A stretch of 64,000 nt of DNA from Sisyra terminalis (taxonomy: Eukaryota; Arthropoda; Insecta; Neuroptera; Sisyridae): the NCBI GenBank assembly GCA_958496175.1, contig OY292276.1, forward strand, positions 27,050,001-27,114,000, read 5' to 3'. Below, piece by piece: positions 1 to 10,318 of this stretch (positions within the stretch are counted from its first letter, which is position 1; each line of letters starts with the position of its first letter). Position numbers and translations under genes: made by a program. The notes beneath the pieces were generated by a model, which ran no database searches, was not told the origin of the DNA, and worked only from the letters and a program-made list of their open reading frames with translations.

Positions 1-1904
1 AAAAACAAAATGGGGATTATGAAGTTAGAAATTTGGAGTAGCGAGGAAAAAAGATAATTGAATACCATTGATTAAAGTAGACAGCTACTGGGATAACAAA
101 TGGTAATGTGGATGAACTATGGCTAAACAGACGATCATTCCAAATCGTATAAAATCGAGAGAAATTTAACAAATACATTGTAGGTATATACCTATTATTA
201 TACAATGATAAATCGTTCATTATTATAATTAATATTTCTCACATTCCATTTTCATAAATTGATAATCTTTTATGAATATTCTCATCGCGCTGAAATATCA
301 AAAATCATAATCAAACACAATATAAAATATTTCCTATTTGTTTAACTATTATTCACAGAATGAGAAAAGTATGTGAAAAATGTTTGTAATACATTGAATT
401 TGAATAATAATATTCAATTTTTCAATTGAGCTTTCCACTTGTAACTTGGAGGTGCGGAGAAGTTAAACAAATTTCCAGAGTCTTATAGAACTTTTAAATT
501 CAATTTCGTGCTTTATTTGATCTGAACGTATCATGTGAATTTATTCCAATTTAGTACTAACGTAATAATGAAACCATTTGCGTTGACCGATCGTTTTGTT
601 TCGTTCAAAAATTACAAACTACTCCAATAAAGATGACAATTTTAATGGTTCATGTAGGTAAATGCACAGTTACTTGAATCGATAGTTTATTGTCTTGTTG
701 GCGGGGTCTTTACTCTTCGATAGAAGCAAGGTTATTGGTGGAATAATGTGATTTATTTTTAGAATTTTAAGTACACTGACACCGTTACATGCTTTTACTT
801 GTAATTTAAACAATTGTTTGAATAAATTTGATTTTCAAGTGCTTCGCACTAAAAAAGGTATGACTTTTTAAAAAAAGTATACTGTCCATTTGTTACAAGG
901 AGGCTGTCTATAATTATTGCTCTCTTCGCTCACCAATCCAAAATAATAGTAAAATTTTGTTCAATTATCTAAACATTATTAGTTGAAATCCTCATATGAC
1001 AGAAATTCGCCATATTGACAACTAACTTTCATAGTAAGATAATTATACTGATCATAGAATATGCTTACGTACGTGAGTGCTTCTAAACTACTGATAAGCC
1101 AACAATAACATCGATAGATATCAACAAACGTTGCTTATTGTGCACAGTTAAACTTCTATCCTCTGTTTTTACATGAAAATAAACGTTGTCCATGGCAAGA
1201 ACTATTTTCTATTATTGAAGAATTAAACGCCAACGTGTTTTACGTAGTAATTTTGTGGTGACAAAATCCTTTAAGTTCATTTTGTAAACTGAAGCATACA
1301 TTTATTTAAAAATAAGTTTAAAGAGCAAATATGGAATATAGAACGATAGAGTTAATAACAAACTCTACTGTATTGTTTCTTCCACCGTCAAAAATGCAAG
1401 ATAAGATAGAGTTTGCGATGAATCATTTCTTTACTGCTTTCCGATTTGATTTAAGTACCAAAATCCAAATAAGTATTTAGCTTCATATTTGAATCTTCTT
1501 TATACAGAAATATTTAAATACAGTAAGGAGTTAGAGATGCATTTTTAATTCAAATAGAATCCTTTCCAAAGCTTTCCAAAGCATTTGCAACTTTTACCAA
1601 TTCAATTGTTACTTATTTCATGTAGAGATACTTGGAGAATGATTTCATTTAATTGTAGTTCATGGAATTTGACTTTGAAAAGATTGCATTTGATTTATAA
1701 AAGATTCAAATAGACCTGGAAACACCATAAGAAAGTTTTTTTCTTCAATTTTTTTTCACACAATTTACGTGATAGTGCAATAAGTGTAAGTGGACCGAGT
1801 AGGTTCCCTAGGGAAAATAAATTCAGTGGCTCCTATGTCCTATATGGTGGCGTTGTTTATAAATGTTTTTATCTTCTTAATAAGTCCATGATTACCATTT
1901 TTAT
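1..1904. other. AT-rich stretch, no gene seen
   Basis: No exon with convincing splice sites, no long ORF and no repeat recognised elsewhere in the window. The sequence is low-complexity AT-rich DNA with short A/T runs. It may be intergenic or part of a large intron. Confidence 0.6.
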
Positions 1905-2150
1905 AATCGCTGTTTTCGAGTAAGTTTAGTACCAAGAGGCAGGAATGATTTTTCAATTTCTTCAGGTATTTGGAACTCCGTTTTTGGATCTATTTCTTTA
2001 CCGTTCTTATTTGTAGATCTTCGTGTATGCGGGCGTTATTTATATACCACGGTGCTTGGAGAAGAACTCTTTTATTTATAATTGGTATCATATCAATTTC
2101 CGAATTTGAAGCTATTTTCTGGAGAGTATTAAGTATTTTATTTGAACTCT
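1905..2150 (-). pseudogene. Decayed Jockey-type LINE, C-terminal remnant of ORF2 (remnant C)
   Basis: Read on the minus strand this encodes the end of a Jockey-clade reverse-transcriptase protein. The stretch APWYINNARIHEDLQIRTVK corresponds to the family's usual APWYvrN-xxIHxDLxIpTV block. After one in-frame stop, the same frame continues with YLKKLKNHSCLLVLNLLE, which resembles the usual tail of a repeated K/R-rich helix and 'HpN.La..LL'. The frame is broken by the stop, and upstream (higher coordinates) the similarity fades after about ASNSEID. No reverse-transcriptase core is left. It is an old, dead fragment, clearly more decayed than elements A and B to its right. The reading rests on motif resemblance only. 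Confidence 0.6.
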
Positions 2151-2336
2151 TCTTTTTCGCTCTGATACATCTACCCTGTGTAAGTTTTAGCCACTTAAAA
2201 ATAATATTATACAAAATGTTCTGCTATACTACATTTTATACTACGTTGTATTACGCTGTAATAAAACTTAATTCTTTAAAAAAACATATGAAATGTAATT
2301 AATTAGAATTCTAATATAATAAAATATTGTCCACTA

Positions 2337-2470
2337 AGGGACGAGTAGCTAAGGTGACCATTCCGAAATTGGTAAATAATGGATCCAAATCTTGTAACGA
2401 GCAAATTTTCAATATTTTTCGGCTAACTAATTTTATTAATCCTAGAGTCGCTAAAGGCCTTTTTATAAAG
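2337..2470 (+). mobile_element. tRNA-derived SINE, copy S1 (diverged)
   Basis: Same family as the SINE at 15285-15422. The 5' end has a decayed tRNA-like head (cgagtagctaaggtgacc corresponds to the A-box region ccgagtggttaaagtggcc). The 3' part keeps the family's diagnostic tail, ending in ttattaatcctagagtcgct. About 134 bp. No clear target duplication. Confidence 0.6.
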
Positions 2471-4499
2471 CAACAGTAAATAAAAATTAAACAAACTATT
2501 GAAATATTCTCAAGTAAAAAATTGTCTTCCTTTCACTAATTATAATGCATCTATCATTATCTTTCTAACAAAATATTATTACAATAAAGTAGTATTCTAA
2601 AGACTTACAAGCACTAGTGCAGACGTATTTACAATGAACCAATAGCTGCATTTAAATTTTTTTATTGTAAATGTTTGTTTTACAGGCTATTGTAGTTTAT
2701 TGAAAAAAAAATTAGTATTCATCTCAGTTGACAACAAGTGCAGCTGAAAATGAAATTGATTATTTTCCACCCCTGCAAAAGGGAGCTCACAATTGCTGTG
2801 GGTTGAGGGATGATGATATCGCATTTGGGCATATCAATAAACAGAAACAAAAACAATCACTATAAACAATTTTATTATTACAATCGAGATCGAAAAAAAA
2901 TTCAAAATGAAATATTAATAATAGCTCGTTTGTTTTACTGTACATATATATTTCAACAGGATAAATTCGTTCCACATTTTTCCACCCTATTTCAACATGT
3001 TCCACTCCACATTTATTGTATTTTTATGGATGTCATGTACAAATTACATTTATGGAATAAATCAGCCTAATTTATTTGCGAAGGTTTATTCAACATAAAT
3101 GATTTTGTGAAATTGTATAAGAAGATACTTATGTATATACGTTTCTCTCTAATCGTTTTCCCTTACGAATTAAGATCTCTTCAAGAAATATGTACTTAAT
3201 ATATTTGGAATTTAGTATTATAAATATTCTGAAATGTTTCCATAGAATTTTAAAAAAAAGATCTTAATGATAAGCTTTTATAACGAGAAAAAAACTATGT
3301 TTGTTTTTAATAAAAAAAAAATATATCTGCACAATATTATAATCCTTGTCACTTTTTTTATGGTGATAATGGATGTCTCCATTTGGGGAAAATTACGAAA
3401 ACATCCGCGTTCGTTGCCGCTTTTCACTCTTTTGCTTTTCTTTCTATTCATTTTCTCAGTTCAAACTTTATACGCCAAACAGAGCTGGCACTATTGCATA
3501 AAGGAAAACCATATAAATGAATTCTATGAAGCAAAGCGAAATTGTAACAACGAAAAGGCTTCGAGCCATAAAAATAATTGCCTCGGCTAAATCTAAATCA
3601 AAATAATGTAGGTACAAAAGCTATTAGTGCTTCGGCTATAAATAGAGAAACATTTTTCATGAAAACTGAATCCATACACCGAGTACACCTTGTTATAGTT
3701 GCGATACCTAATTTTTGTGTTGTTATTACACAGAGAGTAGACTGCGTACTTTGCGATAATCAGCTATAATTTATTACGTTCATTGTCTTAATTTAGAGAA
3801 AAGCAAAAGATATATTATGGTGTCTGGATTTTAACTCGAAGTGTGTATTTAGTGATATCAGCAAAGCTCTCGTCATTATTCCACACATGTAGTTTTCTTC
3901 TAGTTCATTGCTGTTCGTTAATACGGTACTAATTGTTCAGTAATTCAGCTTTTCGTTCCGCTTAATTAAGCATCTACAGAAAGTATTTGAACCTTAAATG
4001 TACAATAATTACCACATGAATATTTCTCCAGGAAATTTTACTTCTTTTTTCATTTTTAACAGTACGTATACTTTCTGAAAGTATCCATAAAATAATAGTT
4101 TATATCGTTTATACAATGTTTAATTTTATCAAGAGTACAGGAAAACGTTTGTAGGAACAAATGGGTAGTTGAATTCACGGGACATTACACTGAATAATAT
4201 CAAGCAACTCTTAAACATTTTTAAATTTTCTTATAGTATGAGCAAATTAAGATGTTTTTGTATATGGGAATCATTTTAACATCTTCATATCTTTACCCAT
4301 ATAGAGTCCAACGTTTCTCTGTCTGGCTCGATCAATTGAAATCTACTGGGGTTCGATTTGCGTTATTCTTTTTTCTGTTTATAGATAAATTATTTCCATT
4401 GGTTTTATTATACTTTTGGCTTCGATATCATAGAAATTGTAACCCAATTTTTAAAATCCCAATAAATAAACATACAATAAGCAAAAGTGATAGTTTGTA
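2471..4499. other. No established gene; one possible small secreted ORF inside
   Basis: AT-rich sequence without recognised repeats. The only item of note is the ORF at 3369-3590, listed separately. A second ORF at 4252-4497 (82 aa, hydrophobic) ends exactly where LINE A begins and resembles nothing I recognise. Confidence 0.5.
3369..3590 (+). CDS. Possible small ORF with signal-peptide-like N-terminus (unproven)
   Basis: The 73-residue reading frame starts at the inner ATG (the same frame also opens at 3267). The N-terminus is a textbook signal-peptide pattern: a basic n-region (KLRKHPR), then a strongly hydrophobic core (LPLFTLLLFFLFIFSVQT), then a possible cleavage site after LYA. About 33 residues with three cysteines follow before the stop. 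The patch is slightly richer in GC than its surroundings. It could be a small secreted protein, the first coding exon of the downstream LDLa gene, or a chance ORF. Against the exon idea, the only GT dinucleotides near the end (around 3458 and 3541) are poor splice donors. I see no TATA box or polyadenylation signal that would support a free-standing gene. I do not recognise the protein. Confidence 0.2.
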   Translation: MDVSIWGKLRKHPRSLPLFTLLLFFLFIFSVQTLYAKQSWHYCIKENHINEFYEAKRNCNNEKASSHKNNCLG

Positions 4500-5067
4500 A
4501 ATAAAAATAAAAGTAAGCTTTAACTCGAAAAGAATTTCAAGTCAAAGCCACCAGGTTTGAAGACTTGATGAGAGGCACCAATCATTATTGAAACTATGAA
4601 TTAATAAGGTGATCTCTTGGTCAACGCCTTTTCAATCGACGTGGAGGGTTTTTTGGGTGTTGTAATAATGCTAACGTTTGCACTTCTGGGTTTGTATGGT
4701 AGTGTAATTTTTCATGAAATTTTTGAAATGTATGTGATACAGGTTCGGCCACATAAGGGATACTTAGGTCTCTATGAATTATTTCATTTTGAACATAATA
4801 GAGAGCATTGAGGATTCTTAGAAGACATTTGGAATGAAAGGATTGGATTCGTTGTACATTGGAAGGTTTAGCGGAACCCCACAGTTCTGCTCCGTACGTC
4901 CAGATAGGGCGTAATATTGCATTGTATAAAGTCAGTTTATTGTGTATACTAATTGTAGATTTGAGTCCTAGTAGTCCACGTAAAAGTCCGTAACGTCTGT
5001 TAAGTTTCTGTCTTTTCAGTCTGGTGTGTGGATTCCAAGTGAGATGGCTATCCAAGTAGAACCCTAG
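4500..5067 (-). mobile_element. Older Jockey-like LINE A, 3' part (ORF2 C-terminus and 3' UTR)
   Basis: On the minus strand 5055-4621 is an open frame of about 144 codons. It runs from LDSHLTWNPHTR through RPIWTYGAELWGSAKPSNVQ and ends in a basic PRRLKRR before a TGA. This is the region after the reverse-transcriptase core of Jockey-clade LINEs; ILRPIWTYGxELWG is diagnostic. The 3' UTR then runs to roughly 4500 and ends in A-rich sequence on the minus strand. The element continues at 8649-8770, where the same reading frame resumes, because LINE B has inserted into it. The frame across the insertion (SSEI / RYLGFYLDSHL) is uninterrupted by stops, so A was still fairly young when B landed. A is also 5'-truncated. 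Confidence 0.85.
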
Positions 5068-5080
5068 ATATCGAATTTCT
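5068..5080. repeat. Left target-site duplication of LINE B
   Basis: The 13 bases atatcgaatttct are repeated exactly at 8636-8648, at the other end of LINE B. On the minus strand they encode the E-I-R-Y codons of LINE A, so the duplicated target lies inside A's ORF2. Confidence 0.9.
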
Positions 5081-5382
5081 TTTTTTTTTTTTTTTTTTTT
5101 AAAGTCTTTAACTTATTGCCGAATTGGCTTTCCAGTTTGGCTAATATGTAGAAGCTAACCTTAGTCAGATTCACTTGTCACCTGTTGGGGATTCCATCCC
5201 GCGACGGTCCCCACTCACTTAAATATTATTTGTTTTATATATATTTTTATTTATTTCTTTGTCTTTATTTTATATATATTTGTCTTATTTAATTATAAGT
5301 TTTACTTATTCGTTATTTATTTTTTTTCACAAATTACTTTTGTTTTATTAGGATTGGTATTATTTATTTTTTTTTAAATATC
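5081..5382 (-). other. 3' UTR and poly(A) tail of LINE B
   Basis: About 280 bases after the ORF2 stop, very T-rich on the given strand between 5220 and 5380, then a terminal run of about 20 A on the element strand. No extra ORF. The region around 5101-5220 is less AT-rich and may carry the 3' recognition sequence used by the element's own reverse transcriptase (inference). Confidence 0.8.
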
Positions 5383-8067
5383 TTATGTGATATCATTTAT
5401 AAGGTCCACGTGTCTTTTGCGTTTTAGCCTCCTCTGTCCCCTCGGTGGTGGCCAGTTTATTAAGTTTTCTCTGACGGTAGGGTTTGTGTGTTCTTCGAAC
5501 AAGTCTCTTATCTTAGAATATCGTTTGGTTACTTCGTCCTCTGTCATCGTTATCAGCAAATCCTGGTGTAGTATGGAACCTCTTACGAACCAGGGGCAAC
5601 CCGTCATTAATCTCAGCACTCTGTTTTGAAAAGTTTGGATCCTTTTTATTTGGGTATTAGATGCTATACCCCAGAGTTCGCATCCGTAGGTCCAAATTGG
5701 TCGAATGACTTGAATGTAGATTGTTCTTTTTAGTGATAATGCAAGGGATTTGTTGGTTATCAACCATTTGAGTTGTCGTAGACAAGAGCGGAGCTGTACC
5801 AATACTTTGTTTATGTGAGCTTTCCATGTCAGTTTTGTGTCCATCGAAAGTCCTAAGTATTTAATATTGTCTGCTACTGGAACCACTCTATTGTCCAGGA
5901 TAATTGGTTGTTGTCTAGTTTTGGTTTTCAAAGTGAACTTTATGACTTTAGATTTATCAGGATTCAGTCTGATTCTCCATTTTTTACACCATTCTTCAAT
6001 TTTGTTTGCGTGTGCTTGGACATTCTCTGCAGTTCCCTCGCAGTCTCCTTTGCTCAATATAGCGACATCGTCTGCAAACTGTGCCAACATTGTTGAGTCC
6101 GTTTTAGGAAGGTCGTATGTGTACATTGTATACAAGAAAGGCCCCAATACACTTCCTTGTGGGACTCCTGACAAGACTTCTCTTGTTGTGGAAAAATCGT
6201 TTTCGACTCGTACTCTAAAGACACGATCAGTGAGGTACGACTGGATGATTCGAAAACTGGTGTCAGTCAGAATCGGTTTCAATTTGCAAAGGAGTCCTTT
6301 ATGCCAAACTTTGTCGAAAGCTTTCTCTGTGTCCACGAAAAGACCCAAGCAAACTTTTTTTTCTTCGTACGCTTCCAATATTTTCTTCGTGACTCGATGT
6401 AGCTGGAGGGGACAAGAGTGTTGGGATCTAAAACCATATTGCTCATTGGGTATATATTCAGCGGTTTGTTGGAGAAGGTGCGGTAATAGGAGTTTTTCAA
6501 AGATTTTCGAGAATATAGGAAGCAAGCTTATTGGTCTGTAATTTCCTGGATCCTTTTTGGGTTTGTTTGGTTTGTGGATCATTATGACGATCGCTTTTTT
6601 CCAATGTTTAGGGAAATACGTTGTCCTAATAATAGCATTATATATTTGTGTCAATTGAACTATGGCTTTTCTTGGTAGTGCCTTGAGTAGAGGTTGTGTT
6701 ATTAGATCAGTTCCTGGAGTTTTGTTTGGAGTTCTAAGTATTCCGTTGTAAATTTGTGCTGGAGTAAATTGCAAATTTAAGGGACTTAAAACTAGTGGTT
6801 GTTGGAGCACTTCTGTTACCTTTGCCTCGTGTTCATCATCCTGGCTATTGTAAGGAGTGAACTGCTGCTGGATTACGTCAGCGAAGAGTTCAGCTTTTTC
6901 TTTTGTACTTGTGAACCATTTGTCGTTTTGTAGCAATGGATGTGAAAATGTCCTTTTTCTTGTCGCTGCTTTTACCTTCCTCCAGAATTCGTTATTTGTT
7001 TTATTCAAACTTTCTAGCTCCGTTTTTTGAGCTCGCTCTCGTTCCTCCTTTATGGCAAGTTTGAGGTCTTTTGTAGCTCGATTGTAATCCTCTTTAAATG
7101 GTGGGTATTTAGTCTCTTCCCATCTGTTTCTTGCTCTTCTTTTGACTACGAGTAGTTGTTCAATGTAGGTTGACAGCTTATTATTTCGTGGTCTTGGGGT
7201 GTTATTTTTAGTGCCACTAGAAAGCTTTGCAGCCACTTGAATGTTTCTTGTTAAAGTCGATACCGCTATGTCTATGTCTCTAGGGGTTTTAAGTGGGATG
7301 CCCAGTTTTGTAAACGTTTGCATGCATTCCTTGTATATTTTCCAGTTAAAAGGATGTTGAATGAGGGATGGGTTAGATTGTCTTTGAGTGTAATTCAGGT
7401 TTATGTTCATTATTACAGGATAGTGGTCAGAGCTTAGTTCATATTTCACAGATGGTACCTCAGTAAAGTTCACTATATTTTTTCCTATGTAAAAATCCAG
7501 AATATCTGGAACCATGTTTCCTTCTGGAAAATACGTGGGCTCGGCTGAGTGCAACACTTCCAGTTGTAATCGTTGTGTTACGTCATAAAGCACCTGTCCT
7601 CTTGGATTTGCGATATTTGATCCAAAGTATTGATGTTTGCTGTTGAAGTCTCCTCCTAGCAGGTATTGTGCCCCCAGATTATTAAACATGTTTTTGAAAT
7701 CTTCAGCTGTGATGCTATTATTTGGAGCTGAATAAAAGGACCCAACTTGATAGTCCTTGTGGTTTAGCTTAATTTTTATGCGGGAGACTTGGATATTTTC
7801 AGCAGTTATAGGTGGCATGGCATCATGTTCAATCTGCATTTTAACATAAACAGCTGAACCACCTTTTCTTCTTCCACTTGGGTGGTCGGCGCGGTGTATT
7901 CTATAACCGGGAAGAAATGTAGCTATATTTTCCGCTAGTTTTGTTTCGGTCACCAGGAGGATGTCTATGTCTTGTGCTTGCATAAAGATTAGAAGCTCGT
8001 GGTATTTATTGTTGATTCCTCTGGCGTTCCAGGTGCAAACTTTTAGTGCTGTTGGCGTGGAAGTCAT
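5383..8067 (-). CDS. LINE B ORF2: APE-type endonuclease and reverse transcriptase (894 aa, intact)
   Basis: ORF2 protein that nicks target DNA and copies element RNA by target-primed reverse transcription in the nucleus. N-terminal apurinic-type endonuclease, residues about 8-222: WNARG with Asn14, TETKL with Glu41, SFYSAP around Tyr112, GGDFNSKH with Asp140 and Asn142, and SSDHYPV with Asp214-His215. Reverse transcriptase, about 440-720: NYRPISLL at 509, motif A FVDTEKAFD with Asp579, motif B SGVPQGSVLGP at 633, and motif C FADD at 664-667 with both catalytic aspartates. The C-terminal region has RPIWTYGCELWG and a basic end, and no RNase H domain. The length is typical of Jockey ORF2. The ATG abuts the ORF1 stop (TAA then ATG with no spacer), which suggests translation by termination-reinitiation. 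No stop or frameshift is seen, so the enzyme could be active if expressed. Confidence 0.95.
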   Translation of the reverse strand: MTSTPTALKVCTWNARGINNKYHELLIFMQAQDIDILLVTETKLAENIATFLPGYRIHRADHPSGRRKGGSAVYVKMQIEHDAMPPITAENIQVSRIKIKLNHKDYQVGSFYSAPNNSITAEDFKNMFNNLGAQYLLGGDFNSKHQYFGSNIANPRGQVLYDVTQRLQLEVLHSAEPTYFPEGNMVPDILDFYIGKNIVNFTEVPSVKYELSSDHYPVIMNINLNYTQRQSNPSLIQHPFNWKIYKECMQTFTKLGIPLKTPRDIDIAVSTLTRNIQVAAKLSSGTKNNTPRPRNNKLSTYIEQLLVVKRRARNRWEETKYPPFKEDYNRATKDLKLAIKEERERAQKTELESLNKTNNEFWRKVKAATRKRTFSHPLLQNDKWFTSTKEKAELFADVIQQQFTPYNSQDDEHEAKVTEVLQQPLVLSPLNLQFTPAQIYNGILRTPNKTPGTDLITQPLLKALPRKAIVQLTQIYNAIIRTTYFPKHWKKAIVIMIHKPNKPKKDPGNYRPISLLPIFSKIFEKLLLPHLLQQTAEYIPNEQYGFRSQHSCPLQLHRVTKKILEAYEEKKVCLGLFVDTEKAFDKVWHKGLLCKLKPILTDTSFRIIQSYLTDRVFRVRVENDFSTTREVLSGVPQGSVLGPFLYTMYTYDLPKTDSTMLAQFADDVAILSKGDCEGTAENVQAHANKIEEWCKKWRIRLNPDKSKVIKFTLKTKTRQQPIILDNRVVPVADNIKYLGLSMDTKLTWKAHINKVLVQLRSCLRQLKWLITNKSLALSLKRTIYIQVIRPIWTYGCELWGIASNTQIKRIQTFQNRVLRLMTGCPWFVRGSILHQDLLITMTEDEVTKRYSKIRDLFEEHTNPTVRENLINWPPPRGQRRLKRKRHVDLINDIT

Positions 8068-8635
8068 TTATGGGATGAGTTTGCTAATAAGTGCTGGCAG
8101 TATTTGCTGTAGAGTTGATATTAGTGGTTGGATAATTTGTATTAGCGAATCCATTCTCTCGCCTAATTTTGATATCAGAGATGTCAAAGTGGACTCACTT
8201 GTATTGTGGTTGTCTTGATTTGGGGGGTTTTGTAGGCCTCTTACAGTTGCTTGAGCATAGGTTACTCCCAAGCTTGATGTATTTTTTTGTGGTGTTATAT
8301 TAACGTGATTCATGTTGGGCTTATCCTGGTTTTTGCGAATTTCGGTTATTTTTTTACCCATTTGATTTTCGCTTTGTAAGCTTTTGTGGATTGGGCAACC
8401 TCTATAATTTGCTGTATGGTTTCCCTTACAATTTGTACAAGTGGGTCCCATGCTGGACCCTAGTGTACACTCTCTTGTTGAGTGACTTCCATCACATTTT
8501 ACGCAGCGTGGAGTTTTATTGCAGTAATTTTTTGTGTGTCCGTACTGCTGACAATTGTGGCATTGAGCGATCGCTCTTTTCGGACGAGGTGGCTCGACCT
8601 TTATCACTGCCCCATATAACCTTTTGAGGTTATAA
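8068..8635 (-). CDS. LINE B ORF1 (Gag-like RNA-binding protein), C-terminal part only
   Basis: The reading frame is open from the truncation point at 8635 (YNLKRLYGAVIKVEPPRPKR...), so any methionine inside it is not the true start. Three zinc knuckles follow one another: CHNCQQYGHTKNYC (CX2CX4HX4C), CVKCDGSHSTREC (CX2CX3HX4C) and CTNCKGNHTANYRGC (CX2CX3HX6C). This triple-knuckle arrangement after a V-x-VE-P block is characteristic of Jockey-family Gag proteins, which coat the element RNA and carry it to the nucleus. The C-terminal half is a low-complexity, Gln/Asn-rich linker ending in a helix-prone Ile/Leu-rich stretch. The stop codon is directly followed by the ORF2 start. The N-terminal half is missing, so this copy cannot make a normal Gag. 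Confidence 0.9.
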
Positions 8636-8648
8636 ATATCGAATTTCT
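8636..8648. repeat. Right target-site duplication of LINE B
   Basis: Exact copy of 5068-5080. Together the two copies delimit LINE B. Confidence 0.9.
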
Positions 8649-8770
8649 GATGATTTTTTTAAGATTTCGTTTTCGAAGTATAATGGTGGGCAAATTTTTT
8701 TATTGAGGGTGAATGTGACATTTACACATTTTTCTTTGTTTATTTTTATTTTCCATTTTTGGCTCCATAT
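8649..8770 (-). mobile_element. LINE A, part upstream of the LINE B insertion
   Basis: The minus-strand frame WSQKWKIKINKEKCVNVTF... runs to KKSSEI and continues without a break into RYLGFYLDSHL at 5067 if LINE B and one copy of the target duplication are removed. W-x-x-KWKIKIN-x-x-K is the conserved block just after the reverse-transcriptase palm in Jockey-clade elements. Similarity ends near 8770, the 5'-truncation point of A. No target duplication of A could be identified. Confidence 0.8.
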
Positions 8771-9794
8771 AACATATAAACATACAAATAGAACTATGAA
8801 GAAGAAAATAATTATCTCAAAACTTCAGTAATAAAATTCTAATGTATCAGAAATCTATATCATAAAATTATAGTAAAAAATATAATCTAAGAACAATCCT
8901 CATCAATTTCAAAGGAGAAATAAAAATATATGTCGTAAGTAATCTTCTAAGAGTTTGATGGGAACCGCATTTGACTCAGCGAAGAGCTACTTGCGGCTCT
9001 GGAAGCCTCATTTGCCCATCTTTGCCATTGAACATACAATTTTAGCGAAAAAGTCCAGAATTTTTACTTCTTTAAAATAAATTAATGGCAAAGCCGCGGG
9101 TTTCGGATAACACGACACAAAATATTGAAAATATTCTCAAATATTAATAATCTTCGAATAAGTTTTGCTTTGGTAGCTACATACATAGGTGTATACCAAT
9201 ATGCGTTGTTTTAAACTTAATCCATACTGAAAATATATGTATTTGAATAATAATATGAGTTTTAATCATTTTGTTAAACTTTCTGACAATCTAAACATTT
9301 GTTAAAAGGATTTCCAAGTACTTAAGAGTTCAGAAACAGATGTTAGCATTATTTTTATCAAAACATAGGGTGTGAGTGCAATTGTTTAACGTAACATTAA
9401 ATTTGCGTTTGTAAATTATAACTGAAACTGCTCAACTTCATTAAAAATTTAATTACGATTTCCAACTTTCAATGTTTGATGCTGTTTTAATTAAAATAAA
9501 TTTTATCAAAAGTACGTTAAAATTAATACTAAATTATTTCGTTATAGTATCTATATATGAAGGTACGACTAGTATGACGGGCATACGGTTGACGATTTAA
9601 TTTTACTCTACGATCCATTAGATGAACAAATCGAAAACAACTCAGCCGAGAGATTTCTATGATAGTAATGAGTGATATTTACTCCAAACGACAGCTAAAC
9701 ACATTCTTTTTTAAATTTAACATTGTTGACATGTTCAATTTGTGAACTTCGGGGGTATTTTTGAATAATTATTTAATACCTATTAGATACTCTT
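8771..9794. other. AT-rich stretch, no gene seen
   Basis: No supported ORF, exon or repeat. Confidence 0.55.
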
Positions 9795-10020
9795 GAATTA
9801 TCCACAGCCAACACTCACACTACAGTTTACAGCTGACAAAAGTCGGCAATTGAATGAAATCAAAATGACAGTTGAAACAAATGACAACAGCTAGTTCAAG
9901 TTTGAGACAACGATCATAATATTTGTTTTTCACTCATACGTTTGTATTTGTATATATTCTTTGTTCTTGACTTTGTCGTCATACATTTATACCAACATTT
10001 ACCTTTTATTATATAGATTC
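9795..10020 (-). repeat. Dispersed repeat R, copy 1
   Basis: Inverted relative to the copies at 11912-12112 and 63635-63840. Shared blocks in order on the minus strand: a motif like gacaaagacagagaacaaag, then cactcatacg-like sequence, then tgtcatttgtttcaactgtc, then a tract rich in caattg and gtcat, then a gtgtcag-like end. No ORF. Five copies in this window mark it as a transposable or SINE-like family. Class unknown. Confidence 0.65.
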
Positions 10021-10318
10021 TAATGTTTAAGTAGAAAAACTTTTTACTTATATTTTTCTCCGTAGTCAGGTACAATACAACTATGTGAGAATGGAATTCG
10101 ACAGTAAAGAACATTTCATATTTATTTATTTTTTAAATTGGTGCCAACACATTAGTAAAATTGTAGTTGATGAATATTTTCAATCTGAATTAATATTTGT
10201 TGCTTATTTGGTAAGAATCGAGATATTATATTTAATACTTCTGATTTTTATGTCTTTGACAGTGAATGAAAGAAGTTGTCTTAGGAAATATGGGAGGTCA
10301 ATCGAATAATTTACAAAT

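Larger units (their letters stand above)
5081..8635 (-). mobile_element. Jockey-clade non-LTR retrotransposon (LINE B), 5'-truncated, inserted into LINE A
   Basis: The element lies on the minus strand. Its 5' end at 8635 falls inside ORF1, so it is truncated by incomplete reverse transcription. ORF2 is complete and open, followed by a 3' UTR and a tail of about 20 A residues (T run 5081-5100 on the given strand). It is flanked by a perfect 13-bp target duplication (5068-5080 and 8636-8648). Together these show target-primed reverse transcription into LINE A. An open ORF2, a clean tail and an exact duplication argue for a recent insertion. Its GC content is visibly higher than the flanking DNA. 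Without the 5' end (internal promoter and most of ORF1) this copy is unlikely to be autonomous. Confidence 0.93.

Noticed and set aside
1970..2302. Plus-strand ORF of 110 codons preceded by a cttcag acceptor-like site
   Set aside because: The minus strand here encodes a Jockey C-terminus, so the + ORF and its apparent acceptor are by-products.
4252..4500. Hydrophobic 82-codon ORF just left of LINE A
   Set aside because: Rich in Phe/Leu as expected from T-rich DNA; no recognised family, splice sites or start context.
5387..6541. Plus-strand ORFs over the LINE B region (for example 5837-6541, 234 codons)
   Set aside because: They lie antisense to the intact ORF2 and are produced by its coding composition; no motif of their own.
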